Numbered from the stretch's first letter, positions 29,028 to 37,907 are shown. The stretch is DNA of 64,000 bases from Herbaspirillum aquaticum (GCF_002213425.1 NZ_NJGV01000002.1:310001-374000), one strand, 5' to 3'. Program-made: numbers and translations. Notes: generated by a model from the sequence alone, not told the origin.

Positions 29028-29672
29028 TCAGGTCTGCCGTTCCACCAGGTTGTGCTTGACGGCCCACAAGACCAGCCCGACCACGTCGCGCACGCCGATG
29101 CGGTCCATGATCTGGGCGCGGTGGGCGGCGATGGTCTTTTCGCTCAGGTCCAGCTCGTAGGCGATTTCCTTGGTGGTCTTGCGATGCGCAATCATGGCCA
29201 GGATCTGGTGCTGGCGCGGCGTGAGCGGATCGGGCTGGGCCTGCCGGGCGGCCCCCGTATAGAGGCAGTGGCTGATCATGGACTTGGCCACGGCCGGGGT
29301 CAGGTAGCACTCGTTGCGCGCCACCGCCTGCAGGGCGATATCGAGTTCGGCGGGACTGGATTGCTTGAGCAGGTAGGCGGCCACACCCATGCGCATTACC
29401 TCGGCCAGCAGTTCGGCATCGGGCTGGTTGCCGATGATGACCACCCGGCTGGCAGGGCATTTGCTGCAGATGTCAGCCAGCAGGGCCAGGCCCTGGCGGG
29501 TATCAGAGGAGAGATCAATGATGACCGCGTCGGGCGCTACGCTCTGGATCACATGCAGGGCCACTGGTCCGGCTTCCACTTCGCCGATCACCTGCTGGCC
29601 CGCCATTTTTTCGATCAGGCAACGCAGCCCGGCGCGCATCATGATCTGGTCGTCCACCAGGACTATGTTCAT
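29028..29672 (-). CDS. NarL/LuxR-family response regulator
   Basis: A 214-aa two-domain regulator: receiver with Asp53 in AVIIDLSSD and a C-terminal helix-turn-helix of LuxR type (LTPRQHQILAMIAHRKTTKEIAYELDLSEKTIAAHRAQIM). No partner kinase is adjacent, so CheA of this operon or an unlinked kinase may phosphorylate it. It is transcribed in the same direction as the chemosensory operon, 368 bp upstream of the receptor gene. The gap holds the CCTAGG dyads, suggesting control in cis. Confidence 0.92.
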   Translation of the reverse strand: MNIVLVDDQIMMRAGLRCLIEKMAGQQVIGEVEAGPVALHVIQSVAPDAVIIDLSSDTRQGLALLADICSKCPASRVVIIGNQPDAELLAEVMRMGVAAYLLKQSSPAELDIALQAVARNECYLTPAVAKSMISHCLYTGAARQAQPDPLTPRQHQILAMIAHRKTTKEIAYELDLSEKTIAAHRAQIMDRIGVRDVVGLVLWAVKHNLVERQT

Positions 29673-29809
29673 GTTCTGGATCCCCGCTTTGGAAGCTATC
29701 GTGCGGCATTCCTTGAAGCGGCTTGCAGCGGTGCAGGAGCACGCGCTTGAACCTGGAGATGCCTGTTCTCAGCAGTGAATTTACTGGATTGCGGGCAACA
29801 TTTCAATCA

Positions 29810-29854
29810 AATATAACGAATATACGACATTTAATCAAAAATATGATTTTTGAT
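29810..29854 (-). promoter_or_regulatory. Promoter of the NarL-type gene with overlapping inverted repeat
   Basis: On the minus strand TTGATT (29838-29833), a 17-bp spacer, and TATATT (29815-29810) form a good sigma-70 promoter. A perfect 9-bp inverted repeat, ATCAAAAAT with ATTTTTGAT (29834-29854, spacer 3), overlaps the -35. A 12-bp palindrome ATGTAATTACAT is at 29871-29882. The region is much more AT-rich than its surroundings. Confidence 0.6.
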
Positions 29855-29918
29855 GAAAATGATCTGGTCAATGTAATTACATTTCTCCCGAGACAGGTTC
29901 CAGCGGTCGCGTCTGCAT

Positions 29919-29953
29919 GAAAAAAACCGGGCGCAATCAAGATTGCGCCCGGT
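29919..29953 (-). terminator. Rho-independent terminator after the MFS gene
   Basis: Stem CCGGGCGCAAT with ATTGCGCCCGG, loop of 4, followed on the minus strand by a run of seven or eight T. It lies about 65 bp after the stop of the MFS transporter. Confidence 0.9.
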
Positions 29954-30018
29954 CCGGAAAGGCTTCGTGCTGCGCCGTCCTGCCTGGGGGCCGGACGGCG
30001 GGCACGCCACTGCGGATG

Positions 30019-31680
30019 TCAGTCGTGGATGTTGTTGTGAACGGTTTCCTTCACGAACAGCAGGCCGATCACCACCGTGATCACCGAGATCACGATCGGA
30101 TACCACAAGCCGTAGTAGATGTCGCCCTTGAAGGCCACCAGCGCGAAGGAGGTGGTGGGCAGCAGGCCGCCGAACCAGCCGTTGCCGATGTGGTACGGCA
30201 TGGACATGGAGGTGTAGCGGATGCGGGTCGGGAACATTTCGACCAGGCAGGCAGCGATCGGGCCGTAGACCATGGTCACGTAGATCACCAGGATGAACAG
30301 CAGCAGCAGGACCATCGGCTTGTTGATCTGCTCCGGATCGGCCTTGGCCGGGTAGCCGGCGGCCTTGATGTCGTCAGCCAGGGCCTTGGAGAGCTCCTTG
30401 TCCTTGGCGGCGGCCTCTTCCTTGGACAGGCCGGCGGCATCATACGAGGTGATGACGCGGTCGCCGATCTTGACGGTAGCCACCGAGCCCGGGGCACCGG
30501 CCACGTTCTGGTAGTTCACCGACGCGGCCGACAGCTTGGCCTTGACGATGTCGCAGGACGAGGTGAACTTCTTGGTGCCGGTCGGGTTGAACTGGAACTG
30601 GCAGCTGGCCGGGTCGGCGGTGACGATCACCGGGGACTTTTGCAGTGCGGCTTCCAGCGCCGGGTTGGCGAAGTGGGTCAGGCCGTTGAAGATCGGGAAG
30701 TAGGTCACCGCGGCAATCAGGCAGCCACCCAGGATGATGGGCTTGCGGCCGATCTTGTCCGACAGCGAACCGAAGAACAGGAAGAAGGGCGTGGCCAGCA
30801 GCAGAGCGGCAGCGATGAGCAGGTTGGCGGTCGGGCCATCCACCTTCAGGGTCTGGGTCAGGAAGAACAGGGCGTAGAACTGGCCGGTGTACCACACCAC
30901 GGCCTGGCCGGCGGTCAGCCCGACCAGCGCCAGGATGACCAGCTTCAGGTTCTTCCACTGGCCGAAGGCTTCGGTCAGCGGTGCCTTGGAGGTCTTGCCC
31001 TCAGCCTTCATCTTCAGGAAGGCCGGCGACTCGTTCATGGACATGCGGATCCACACCGAGATGGCCAGCAGCAGGATGGAGACCAGGAAGGGAATGCGCC
31101 AGCCCCAGTCGGCGAAGGCAGCTTCACCCACCGCGGTACGCACGCCCAGGATCACCAGCAGCGACAGGAACAAGCCCATCGTGGCCGTGGTCTGGATCCA
31201 GGCGGTGAAGGCGCCGCGGCGGCCTTCCGGCGCGTGCTCGGCCACGTAGGTGGCAGCACCGCCGTATTCGCCACCCAGCGCCAGGCCCTGCAGGATGCGC
31301 AGGATGATCAGGATGATCGGGGCGGTGATGCCGATGGAGTTGTAGTTGGGCAGCACGCCGACGATGAAGGTCGAGGCACCCATGATCAGGATGGTCACCA
31401 GGAAGGTGTACTTGCGGCCAACCAGGTCACCCAGGCGGCCGAACACCAGCGCACCGAAGGGACGCACGATGAAACCGGCAGCAAAGGCCAGCAGGGCGAA
31501 GATGAACGCGGTGTTGGGGTCGGTACCGGCAAAGAACTGCTTGGCGATGATCGCCGCCAGCGAGCCGTACAGGTAGAAGTCATACCATTCGAAAACGGTG
31601 CCTAGCGAAGAGGCGAAGATGACTTTCTTCTCCTCCGGGGTAATGCCGCGCGCAGTCGTGTTGACTGATGCTGTGGTCAT
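30019..31680 (-). CDS. MFS transporter of the MHS (ProP-like) type with periplasmic insert
   Basis: A 553-aa, 12-helix inner-membrane transporter. Motifs: the start SSLGTVFEWYDFYLYGSLAA typical of metabolite:H+ symporters, GRLGDLVGRKYTF between helices 2 and 3, and EYGGAATYVAEHAPEGRRGAFTAW. An insert of about 115 residues (about 338-455) lies between helices 9 and 10, on the periplasmic side, with Cys360 and Cys376 that could form a disulfide. The AAGGAG ribosome site is just upstream. It is a single-gene unit. The substrate is not clear; dicarboxylates, betaine-like osmolytes and aromatic acids are all possible. Confidence 0.9.
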   Translation of the reverse strand: MTTASVNTTARGITPEEKKVIFASSLGTVFEWYDFYLYGSLAAIIAKQFFAGTDPNTAFIFALLAFAAGFIVRPFGALVFGRLGDLVGRKYTFLVTILIMGASTFIVGVLPNYNSIGITAPIILIILRILQGLALGGEYGGAATYVAEHAPEGRRGAFTAWIQTTATMGLFLSLLVILGVRTAVGEAAFADWGWRIPFLVSILLLAISVWIRMSMNESPAFLKMKAEGKTSKAPLTEAFGQWKNLKLVILALVGLTAGQAVVWYTGQFYALFFLTQTLKVDGPTANLLIAAALLLATPFFLFFGSLSDKIGRKPIILGGCLIAAVTYFPIFNGLTHFANPALEAALQKSPVIVTADPASCQFQFNPTGTKKFTSSCDIVKAKLSAASVNYQNVAGAPGSVATVKIGDRVITSYDAAGLSKEEAAAKDKELSKALADDIKAAGYPAKADPEQINKPMVLLLLFILVIYVTMVYGPIAACLVEMFPTRIRYTSMSMPYHIGNGWFGGLLPTTSFALVAFKGDIYYGLWYPIVISVITVVIGLLFVKETVHNNIHD

Positions 31681-31903
31681 GTTTGTCTCCTTGGTTTTAA
31701 TGAATGTGCTACTGCATGGACTGCAACCAGGTACTCAGGGCAACAATGCAACAGATGGCCGAATGGGGCGTTATGCAAGAACGCACCGGAGAACAGAGCA
31801 TGAAGAATCGACTCCCCTCGCTTCCCCGTCTGACACAAACCGCGATATTGGCTTCGCATTGCTTGCGTAAGGACCCACTTGTCCATGCGGCGAGTGTGCG
31901 ACG

Positions 31904-31935
31904 CCAAACTTACGCAGGACTTGCTCCAAACTTAC
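31904..31935. repeat. Direct repeats CCAAACTTAC, 22 bp apart
   Basis: Two identical 10-mers two helical turns apart, about 220-255 bp upstream of the MFS start. CTTAC occurs again at 31940-31944. Same-face spacing suggests a regulator binding in tandem. Confidence 0.45.
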
Positions 31936-32177
31936 ACAAGCTTACAGCGCAGCAAGCCCTTTCCTGGTTGCGACGCAGCAGGCAAAGACGCATCTGCCAA
32001 GGCTTTGCGGGGCATTCGTGCTTATTGCGCCGCAGCGACCGGACGCGGCAGCTCGCCTCTTGGGGAGGGCAGCCAAAAAGTTTTTTCTGTCAGGAATCAG
32101 GAAAGGCAAGTGAAGCATCTTGCCTGGCATGCGCCGCAGCGGCATGCCCATCGGGGCGGGAAGACAGCGGGGACGGC

Positions 32178-32207
32178 GGTGACAGGGCGGCAGTCCGCCC
32201 TGTCACC
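32178..32207 (-). terminator. Hairpin after the PbfD-type gene
   Basis: A 13-bp perfect stem (GGTGACAGGGCGG with CCGCCCTGTCACC, loop CAGT) 33 bp after the gene stop. No T-tract follows on the minus strand, so it may stop transcription poorly or protect the mRNA end. Confidence 0.55.
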
Positions 32208-32239
32208 GGACAAGCTCAGTTCCTCAGCAGATCAGCGCA

Positions 32240-33442
32240 TCAGGCCAGGGCAGTGGCCGGTGCCGGCTGCGCGGTCGGGGTCGGCAGGCTGTCGCCTTCC
32301 AGCAGCGCCTTGACGACGCGCTCGCCCAGGCCGAGTCCGACGCTCATGCCGATGCCGGTATGCATCAGCACCACCGAGGTATGGTCGTCGATGGCCAGGG
32401 CCGAGAACGGGCCCGGGCCTTTGCTGCCATAGACGCCTTGCCAGCGCTCGATCACCTGCACGCGAGAAGCCAGGGTGTGCTCGACCAGGCCGATCAGCAG
32501 CTCATCGACTTCCTCGCTGTTGAAAGGAGGTGAATCGGTACCGTAGTGGTGCGAATCGCCGACGATGAGTTCCTGATACGGGGTCGGGCTGACCAGCAGG
32601 TGAATGCCATGCTTGTTGAGCAGCGGGGCCGTGGCCTCGATCTCGGCGTGCACCGCGCGGGCGGTCGGCAGGTCCGAGAAGGCGCCATAGTGGGTGCAGG
32701 ACAGGCCGGTGAGCACGGCATGGGTCAGCGGTACGGCTTCTTCGGTCTTCAGGCGCAGCATCTGCAGGCGGCACTGCTTCAGGTTCATCGGCTGCAGGCG
32801 GTCGGCGAAGAGCGTCAGGTAATCGTGGCCGGAGCACACCACCACGCGCTCGGCGCGGAATTCACCGGCGGTGGTCGAGAGGCGGCCGCCGGCGGTGCCA
32901 TGCACCAGCGTATTGAAGCGGAAATGCACGCCCTGCGAGTGCAGGTAGGCCACCAAGGCCGGCATGGCTTCGCGCGAATACAGCTGCAGGTCTTCGGTGC
33001 CGTGCAGGGCCGAGCGGTGATGGCTGAAACGGCCGTTGTAGAGCGCGTTGAGCTTGTCGCCTTCGAGCAGGGAGGCGCGATAGTCGTACTGGCGCGCACG
33101 CACGGTCATGAATTCCAGCAGCACGTCGTGTTCGGCCTCGCTGCGGGCAAACAGGAGGGTACCGGCTTCGCGGGCACTGAAGTGCGCGCGCGCGGCCAGG
33201 TGCAGCCAGAGGGCGCGGCTTTCGCGGGCCAGGTCCAGCATGATGCCGGGCGGCTGGCCGGTCACCAGGCCCATGCCGAAGTTGCGCACGGAGGCGCCCA
33301 GGGGCGTACCGGTGCGTTCGAAGACGGCCACCTTGAGGCCGCGCTTGACGGCCGCGTAGGCGTGGGCCAGGCCGAGGATGCCCGAGCCGACCACGGCCAG
33401 GTCAAAGTGCTGCGGATCGTTTTCTGTGAGGGAATTGCTCAT
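32240..33442 (-). CDS. FAD-dependent oxidoreductase, PbfD-like, of the aminoethylphosphonate cluster
   Basis: A 400-aa soluble flavoprotein of the DAO fold (TIGR03364-type), with the N-terminal FAD motif DLAVVGSGILGLAHAYAAVKRG and the later SVRNFGMGLVTGQPPG block. Family members beside aminoethylphosphonate (AEP) transport genes oxidise N-methyl- or hydroxy-derivatives of AEP to phosphonoacetaldehyde (PbfD). It is the last gene of the operon with the three AEP-transporter genes. The expected next enzymes (PhnX or PhnY/PhnA) are not in the window. Simple amine or D-amino acid oxidation is an alternative. Confidence 0.85.
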   Translation of the reverse strand: MSNSLTENDPQHFDLAVVGSGILGLAHAYAAVKRGLKVAVFERTGTPLGASVRNFGMGLVTGQPPGIMLDLARESRALWLHLAARAHFSAREAGTLLFARSEAEHDVLLEFMTVRARQYDYRASLLEGDKLNALYNGRFSHHRSALHGTEDLQLYSREAMPALVAYLHSQGVHFRFNTLVHGTAGGRLSTTAGEFRAERVVVCSGHDYLTLFADRLQPMNLKQCRLQMLRLKTEEAVPLTHAVLTGLSCTHYGAFSDLPTARAVHAEIEATAPLLNKHGIHLLVSPTPYQELIVGDSHHYGTDSPPFNSEEVDELLIGLVEHTLASRVQVIERWQGVYGSKGPGPFSALAIDDHTSVVLMHTGIGMSVGLGLGERVVKALLEGDSLPTPTAQPAPATALA

Positions 33443-33529
33443 GGGAAGTGCTCCGTCGGAGTCAGTTGCGAGATGTCGTGGGGCGTCTTGTGCGGGGACG
33501 CTCTGGCGGCGTCCTGCGGTCCTCTCCGT

Positions 33530-33574
33530 GCGCCGTCACGCTGCGGCCCGAAGCTATCGGACCCGTGACGGCGC
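33530..33574 (-). other. Intercistronic hairpin between binding-protein gene and oxidoreductase gene
   Basis: GCGCCGTCACG (33530-33540) and CGTGACGGCGC (33564-33574) form an 11-bp stem with a 23-base loop, just 23 bp after the binding-protein stop. Such stems often raise binding-protein mRNA levels over downstream genes. Confidence 0.5.
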
Positions 33575-33597
33575 GGTACTGCGGGCAAGTGCTGGAA

Positions 33598-34629
33598 TTA
33601 CTGCTTCTTCTCCGACTTGCTTTCGTAACGCTTGCTCCACTCGGTCAGGATGCGGTCACGGCTGGTGCTGGCCCAGGTGAAGTCGTTCTTGATCAGGCGC
33701 TTTTCATAGTCGGCCGGCAGCAGTTCGTCCGGCTTGGCCACACCAGGAATGGCGACCACGGCGAAGTTCTTTTCATACAGGGCCATGGCTTCCTTGCTGG
33801 CGGAGAAATCGGCCAGCTTCTTGGCGGCTTCCAGGTTCTTGCTGCCCTTGACGATGGCGGTGGCTTCGATGTCCCAGCCCAGGCCTTCCGACGGCAGGAT
33901 CACGTCAATGGGGGCGCCTTCCTTCTTGGTCTTCACGGCACGGTATTCGAAGGCGATACCAATGGGGAATTCACCGGTGGCGGCCTGCTTGCAGGGCTTG
34001 GAGCCGGAGTGGGTGTACTGGCCGATGTTCTTGTGCAGGGCGTCCATGTAGGCCCAGCCTTTTTCTTCACCCATCATTTGCAGCCAGGCCGAGACATCCA
34101 GGTAGCCGGTGCCGGAAGAAGCCGGATTGGGCATGACGATCTTGCCGGCATAGACCGGCTTGGTCAGGTCGGCCCAGGAGGTCGGCTTGGGCAGCCCCTG
34201 CTTTTGCGCTTCCACGGTGTTGAAGCAGATGGCCGAGGCCCACACGTCCATGCCGACCCAGGCCGGCGGATTGGCGGCGCTGCGGTACTTGGCGTCGATG
34301 GCCGACAAGCCTTGCGGAGCGTAGGGCGTCAACATGCCTTCCTTGTCCAGCAGCGCCAGGCTGGTGGCGGCCAGGCCCCAGATCACGTCAGCTTGCGGAT
34401 TGGCCTTTTCGGCCAGCAGCTTGGCGGTGACGATGCCGGTGGAGTCGCGCACCCACTTGATCTCGATGTCCGGGTTGGCCTTCTGGAACGCGGCCTGGTA
34501 AGCCTTGATCTGGTCGGCTTCGAGGGCGGTGTAGACGGTCAGCGTGGTAGCGGCGTGGGCCTGGGCCGAGAACAGCATGCCGGCACCGATCACCGATGCG
34601 AACAGGGAAAACAGCTTGGTTTTTTTCAT
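33598..34629 (-). CDS. phnS: 2-aminoethylphosphonate ABC transporter, periplasmic binding protein
   Basis: A 343-aa exported protein. The signal peptide ends at about residue 26 (KKTKLFSLFASVIGAGMLFSAQAHA). The mature part is of the iron/phosphonate-type extracellular binding fold: TTLTVYTALEADQIKAYQAAF, then WVRDSTGIVTAKLLAEK. It matches the PhnS2 group found with AEP permeases. It lies between the permease and oxidoreductase genes, in one operon, and would deliver AEP or a methylated form to the permease. Confidence 0.87.
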   Translation of the reverse strand: MKKTKLFSLFASVIGAGMLFSAQAHAATTLTVYTALEADQIKAYQAAFQKANPDIEIKWVRDSTGIVTAKLLAEKANPQADVIWGLAATSLALLDKEGMLTPYAPQGLSAIDAKYRSAANPPAWVGMDVWASAICFNTVEAQKQGLPKPTSWADLTKPVYAGKIVMPNPASSGTGYLDVSAWLQMMGEEKGWAYMDALHKNIGQYTHSGSKPCKQAATGEFPIGIAFEYRAVKTKKEGAPIDVILPSEGLGWDIEATAIVKGSKNLEAAKKLADFSASKEAMALYEKNFAVVAIPGVAKPDELLPADYEKRLIKNDFTWASTSRDRILTEWSKRYESKSEKKQ

Positions 34630-34710
34630 GATGGCCTTCGTCTGTGAATGGCTGGGTTGAAAACGCGTCGGGGACGCAAGGTGGAGAAATCGTAGTGCTG
34701 CCGGTCAGGC

Positions 34711-36468
34711 TCAATGCGCGCGTCCACGGCGCCAGGCCTGGGCCCGCGCCAGCCAGCGGCTGCCAGCCAGGTGCATGAGCAGCGAGGCCGCCGCCGACGT
34801 CAGCAGGATCAGCGTGGACATCGCTGCGGCAGGGCCGACGTCGCCGGCATCGTCCATATTGAGCACCGCCACCGAGGCCAGCACCGTATCGGGGCGATAC
34901 AGGAAGATCACCGCCGACACCGTGGTCATCGAGGACACGAACAGGTAGCGGAAAATCTCCAGCATCTGTGGCAGGCACAGCGGCACCGTCACGCGCAGGA
35001 AGGTCTGCAGCAGCGGCACCTTCAGCGACAGCGAGGCGGCTTCGAATTCCGGATCGAGCTGCTTGAGCGCGGTGACGGCGGTGAGATGGGCGGTCGTGTA
35101 GAAGTGCACGATGGAGCAGAGCACCAGCAGCGTCATGGTCCCGTAGAGGAAATTGAACGGGTTGGACGGATGGTTGAAGAACAGCAGGCTTCCCAGTCCC
35201 AGCACCAGGCCGGGCACCGCCATGGGCAGGAAGCTCAGCATGCGCAGCAGGGTCGAGAGCCAGGCCTGGCCACGCGTCTTTTCCATCATCCAGGCACCGG
35301 TGAAGATGACCAGGGTGCCGGCCACGCTGGTGCCGCAGGCCAGTTTCAGGCTGTTCCAGTAGGCCAGCCAGCCGCCGCCATCCATGTTGTCGAAGTCGTA
35401 GTGCTGCAGCGTCAGTTGCAGGTTGTAGGGCCACAGCTTGACCAGGGATGCCCCCATGGCCACCACGATCATCATCAGGATGGCGGCCGCAATCAGGGCC
35501 ACCGCCAGCAGGTTGATGCCATCACGGCGCCAGTCGGGGCGGGGAACGTAAGCTTCGGAGCGGCTGCTCATGGTGGCGCGCTGGCGGCGCTGCAGCCAGG
35601 CGTCGAGGGCAAAGGTCAGCAGGGCCGGCACCAGCAGCAGCAAGCCGATCAGGGCACCGCGTCCGAACTGCTGCTGGCCGACCACGGCCTTGTAGGCTTC
35701 CACGGCCAGCACGCTGTAGGCGCCGCCGGTGATCTTGGGTACGCCGAAGTCGGTGATGGTGAGCGTGAACACCAGGCACAGCGCACCGAAGATGCCGTAG
35801 CGCGTGGCCGGCAGGGTGACGGTGGTGAAGATGCGCCAGCGCGAGGCGCCCATGGCATGTGCTGCGTCGTACAGGCGGCCATCGGCCTGCGACAGGGCCG
35901 ACAGCAGGATCATCATGGCGTGCGGGAAGGTGTAGAACACTTCACCCAGCAGGATGCCCCAGAAGCCGTAGATGCTGCCGTCCATCCACTCCTTGAACAG
36001 GCCCTGGTTGCCGAACAGGTAGATCAGCGCGATCCCCGGCAACAGCGACGGCGCCAGCAGCGGCAGCAGGCCGATACCGCGCCACAGGCCCTTGAAGGGA
36101 ATGCAGGTGCGCTGCAGGGCGTAGGCAAACACATAGGCCAGCGGTACCGTCACCACGGCGGTGACCAGCGATACCCACAGGCTGCGCCCCAGCATGGGCA
36201 GGAAATTGATGTTGGCAAAGAGCGTCACGAAAGGCTGGCTGCCCGCCCAGTTGCCCTCGGGCGTCAGCACGGCTTGCGCCAGGATGAACAGCAGCGGTCC
36301 ACCCAGGCCCAGCAGGAGCAGCGCCAGCAGCAGCCATTTCATCGCGCCGGGCAGCCATAGACTGCGGTCGGTCACGCTGTGTCGCGCCGGTGCGGCGCTG
36401 GTTGGGGTGTGGTCGCGAGCCAGGGCGGGCATGGGAGCGGTCGGCGGCAAGGAAGATTGCATCGTCAT
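34711..36468 (-). CDS. phnU: 2-aminoethylphosphonate ABC transporter, fused permease
   Basis: A 585-aa inner-membrane protein with about 12 segments, formed by two permease units in one chain; each half has its own EAA-type loop (DAAHAMGASRWRIFTTVTLP in the first, EAASLSLKVPLLQTFLRVTVP in the second). The N-terminal 30 residues are Pro/Ala-rich. This matches the fused type of permease in AEP uptake clusters. It is 12 bp after the ATPase gene and 81 bp before the binding protein gene. Confidence 0.87.
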   Translation of the reverse strand: MTMQSSLPPTAPMPALARDHTPTSAAPARHSVTDRSLWLPGAMKWLLLALLLLGLGGPLLFILAQAVLTPEGNWAGSQPFVTLFANINFLPMLGRSLWVSLVTAVVTVPLAYVFAYALQRTCIPFKGLWRGIGLLPLLAPSLLPGIALIYLFGNQGLFKEWMDGSIYGFWGILLGEVFYTFPHAMMILLSALSQADGRLYDAAHAMGASRWRIFTTVTLPATRYGIFGALCLVFTLTITDFGVPKITGGAYSVLAVEAYKAVVGQQQFGRGALIGLLLLVPALLTFALDAWLQRRQRATMSSRSEAYVPRPDWRRDGINLLAVALIAAAILMMIVVAMGASLVKLWPYNLQLTLQHYDFDNMDGGGWLAYWNSLKLACGTSVAGTLVIFTGAWMMEKTRGQAWLSTLLRMLSFLPMAVPGLVLGLGSLLFFNHPSNPFNFLYGTMTLLVLCSIVHFYTTAHLTAVTALKQLDPEFEAASLSLKVPLLQTFLRVTVPLCLPQMLEIFRYLFVSSMTTVSAVIFLYRPDTVLASVAVLNMDDAGDVGPAAAMSTLILLTSAAASLLMHLAGSRWLARAQAWRRGRAH

Positions 36469-36480
36469 GAACGGCCCGGC

Positions 36481-37605
36481 TCAGGCAAAGACCTGCAGGG
36501 CCTGGCGCGGCAGGGCTACCCACAGGCCGTCGTGAGCCGGCAGGGCGGCCAGGCGCTCGTGCGACTGGTCGCTGACATCGGCCAGCAGGGTCTGGCCCGG
36601 CAGGGCATCGGCCGCCAAGGCCAGGCGATAGCGGTTGCCGAGATAGATGCGATCAACCACACGGGCCTGGAAGCGGTTGGTGCAGCTCTCGGTAGCGAAC
36701 AGTTCCACCGCTTCCGGGCGGCAGAACAGGCGCCCGGTTTGCAGCTCCGCTTCTTCCGGACGGACTTCCAGACGCAAGGCACCGACCGTGACCTGTGAAC
36801 CAGAGACGCGGGAAAACGGCAGCCAATTGGCTTGGCCGATGAAATCGGCCACGAAGGGCGTGGCCGGACGGCGGTAGATCTCGGCGGGCGTGCCGAATTG
36901 TTCGATGCGGCCGTGCTGCATGACGGCGATGCGGTCGGCCATGACCATGGCCTCTTCCTGATCGTGCGTGACCATCAGGGTGGTGATGCGGAACTGCTTC
37001 TGCAGCCGGCGGATTTCCAGTTGCAGGTGTTCGCGCACCTGCGCATCCAGGGCCGAGAGCGGTTCGTCGAGCAAGAGCAGCGAAGGCGAGGGGGCCAGCG
37101 CACGCGCCAGGGCCACCCGTTGCTGCTGGCCGCCGGACAGCTGGCCGGGATACTTGGCTTGGCTGCCGGCCAGGCCCACCATGGACAACATCTCGGTCAC
37201 GCGTTCCTGGCGTGCCTGGCGCTTCATGTTGCGCAGGCCATAGGCGACGTTGTCGGCCACGGTCAGGTTGGGGAAGAGGGCGTAAGACTGGAACAGGATG
37301 CCGTAATCGCGCGATTGCGGCGGCAGGTCGGAAATATCGCGGCCGGCGGCGAAGAGTTGCCCGGCATCCTGGCGCTCCAGTCCGGCGATGGTGCGCAGCA
37401 AGGTCGTCTTGCCGCAGCCCGAGGGACCCAGCAGGCAGACCATCTCGCCCTGGCGCACTTCCAGCGAAACGCTGTCCAGCGCGGTGAAGGCACCGAAGCG
37501 CTTGTCGATGCTGCGCACCGACAGGAAGCGCTCGCCGGCGTCGGCTGCATCAGGCGGGCAAACCGGCATCGCGAGGGCGGCGGCGGAGGAGGATATCTGC
37601 ATCAT
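36481..37605 (-). CDS. phnT: 2-aminoethylphosphonate ABC transporter, ATP-binding protein
   Basis: A 374-aa ABC ATPase: Walker A LLGPSGCGKTTLLRTIAG, Q-loop region FQSYALFPNLTVADNVAYGL, signature LSGGQQQRVALARAL, Walker B SLLLLDEPLSALDAQVRE, and a C-terminal TOBE-like regulatory domain. It is the first gene of the operon phnT-phnU-phnS-oxidoreductase. Two adjacent Met codons can serve as start. Length and order suit the PhnT2 group rather than iron or spermidine importers, mainly because of its neighbours. Confidence 0.87.
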   Translation of the reverse strand: MMQISSSAAALAMPVCPPDAADAGERFLSVRSIDKRFGAFTALDSVSLEVRQGEMVCLLGPSGCGKTTLLRTIAGLERQDAGQLFAAGRDISDLPPQSRDYGILFQSYALFPNLTVADNVAYGLRNMKRQARQERVTEMLSMVGLAGSQAKYPGQLSGGQQQRVALARALAPSPSLLLLDEPLSALDAQVREHLQLEIRRLQKQFRITTLMVTHDQEEAMVMADRIAVMQHGRIEQFGTPAEIYRRPATPFVADFIGQANWLPFSRVSGSQVTVGALRLEVRPEEAELQTGRLFCRPEAVELFATESCTNRFQARVVDRIYLGNRYRLALAADALPGQTLLADVSDQSHERLAALPAHDGLWVALPRQALQVFA

Positions 37606-37907
37606 TTCGGCGGGTTTCTGGGTGGTTCGCGATGTTGCCCAAAGGCAGTCCCCATGCGGGCTTTCGCCGGATGGGCCGGCCTGTTCAGAGGCAAGCGGAT
37701 GGTACGGGCCAAATATGACTGCTGGATGACACCCCCAGCTGTGATAGCAGGCCGGAATCCTTGCTATAGATTGAAGCTATGGATCGCCATCGGGGGCTCC
37801 CGCTGCAAGGGAATCCGGGCGCCGCAATGCTGTCCAAACTTGCACTTATCCTTCATTGACGCCTTGCGGCCAGTGAAGCAAGATCGCTCAGTAATGAGGA
37901 GGAGAAA
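37606..37907. other. 302-bp divergent promoter region, phnT and TonB-like gene
   Basis: The spacer must contain both promoters. I see no strong -35/-10 pair or well-formed operator. GCTAT occurs twice (near 37764 and 37778) and a strong GGAGGAG ribosome site precedes the rightward gene. Confidence 0.4.

Larger units (their letters stand above)
31681..32239. other. 559-bp gene-free stretch upstream of the MFS gene
   Basis: No convincing gene. It contains the MFS promoter region and direct repeats (CCAAACTTAC at 31904-31913 and 31926-31935), a related inverted copy TGCGTAAG at 31864-31871, and, at the other end, the hairpin at 32178-32207. Confidence 0.5.
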
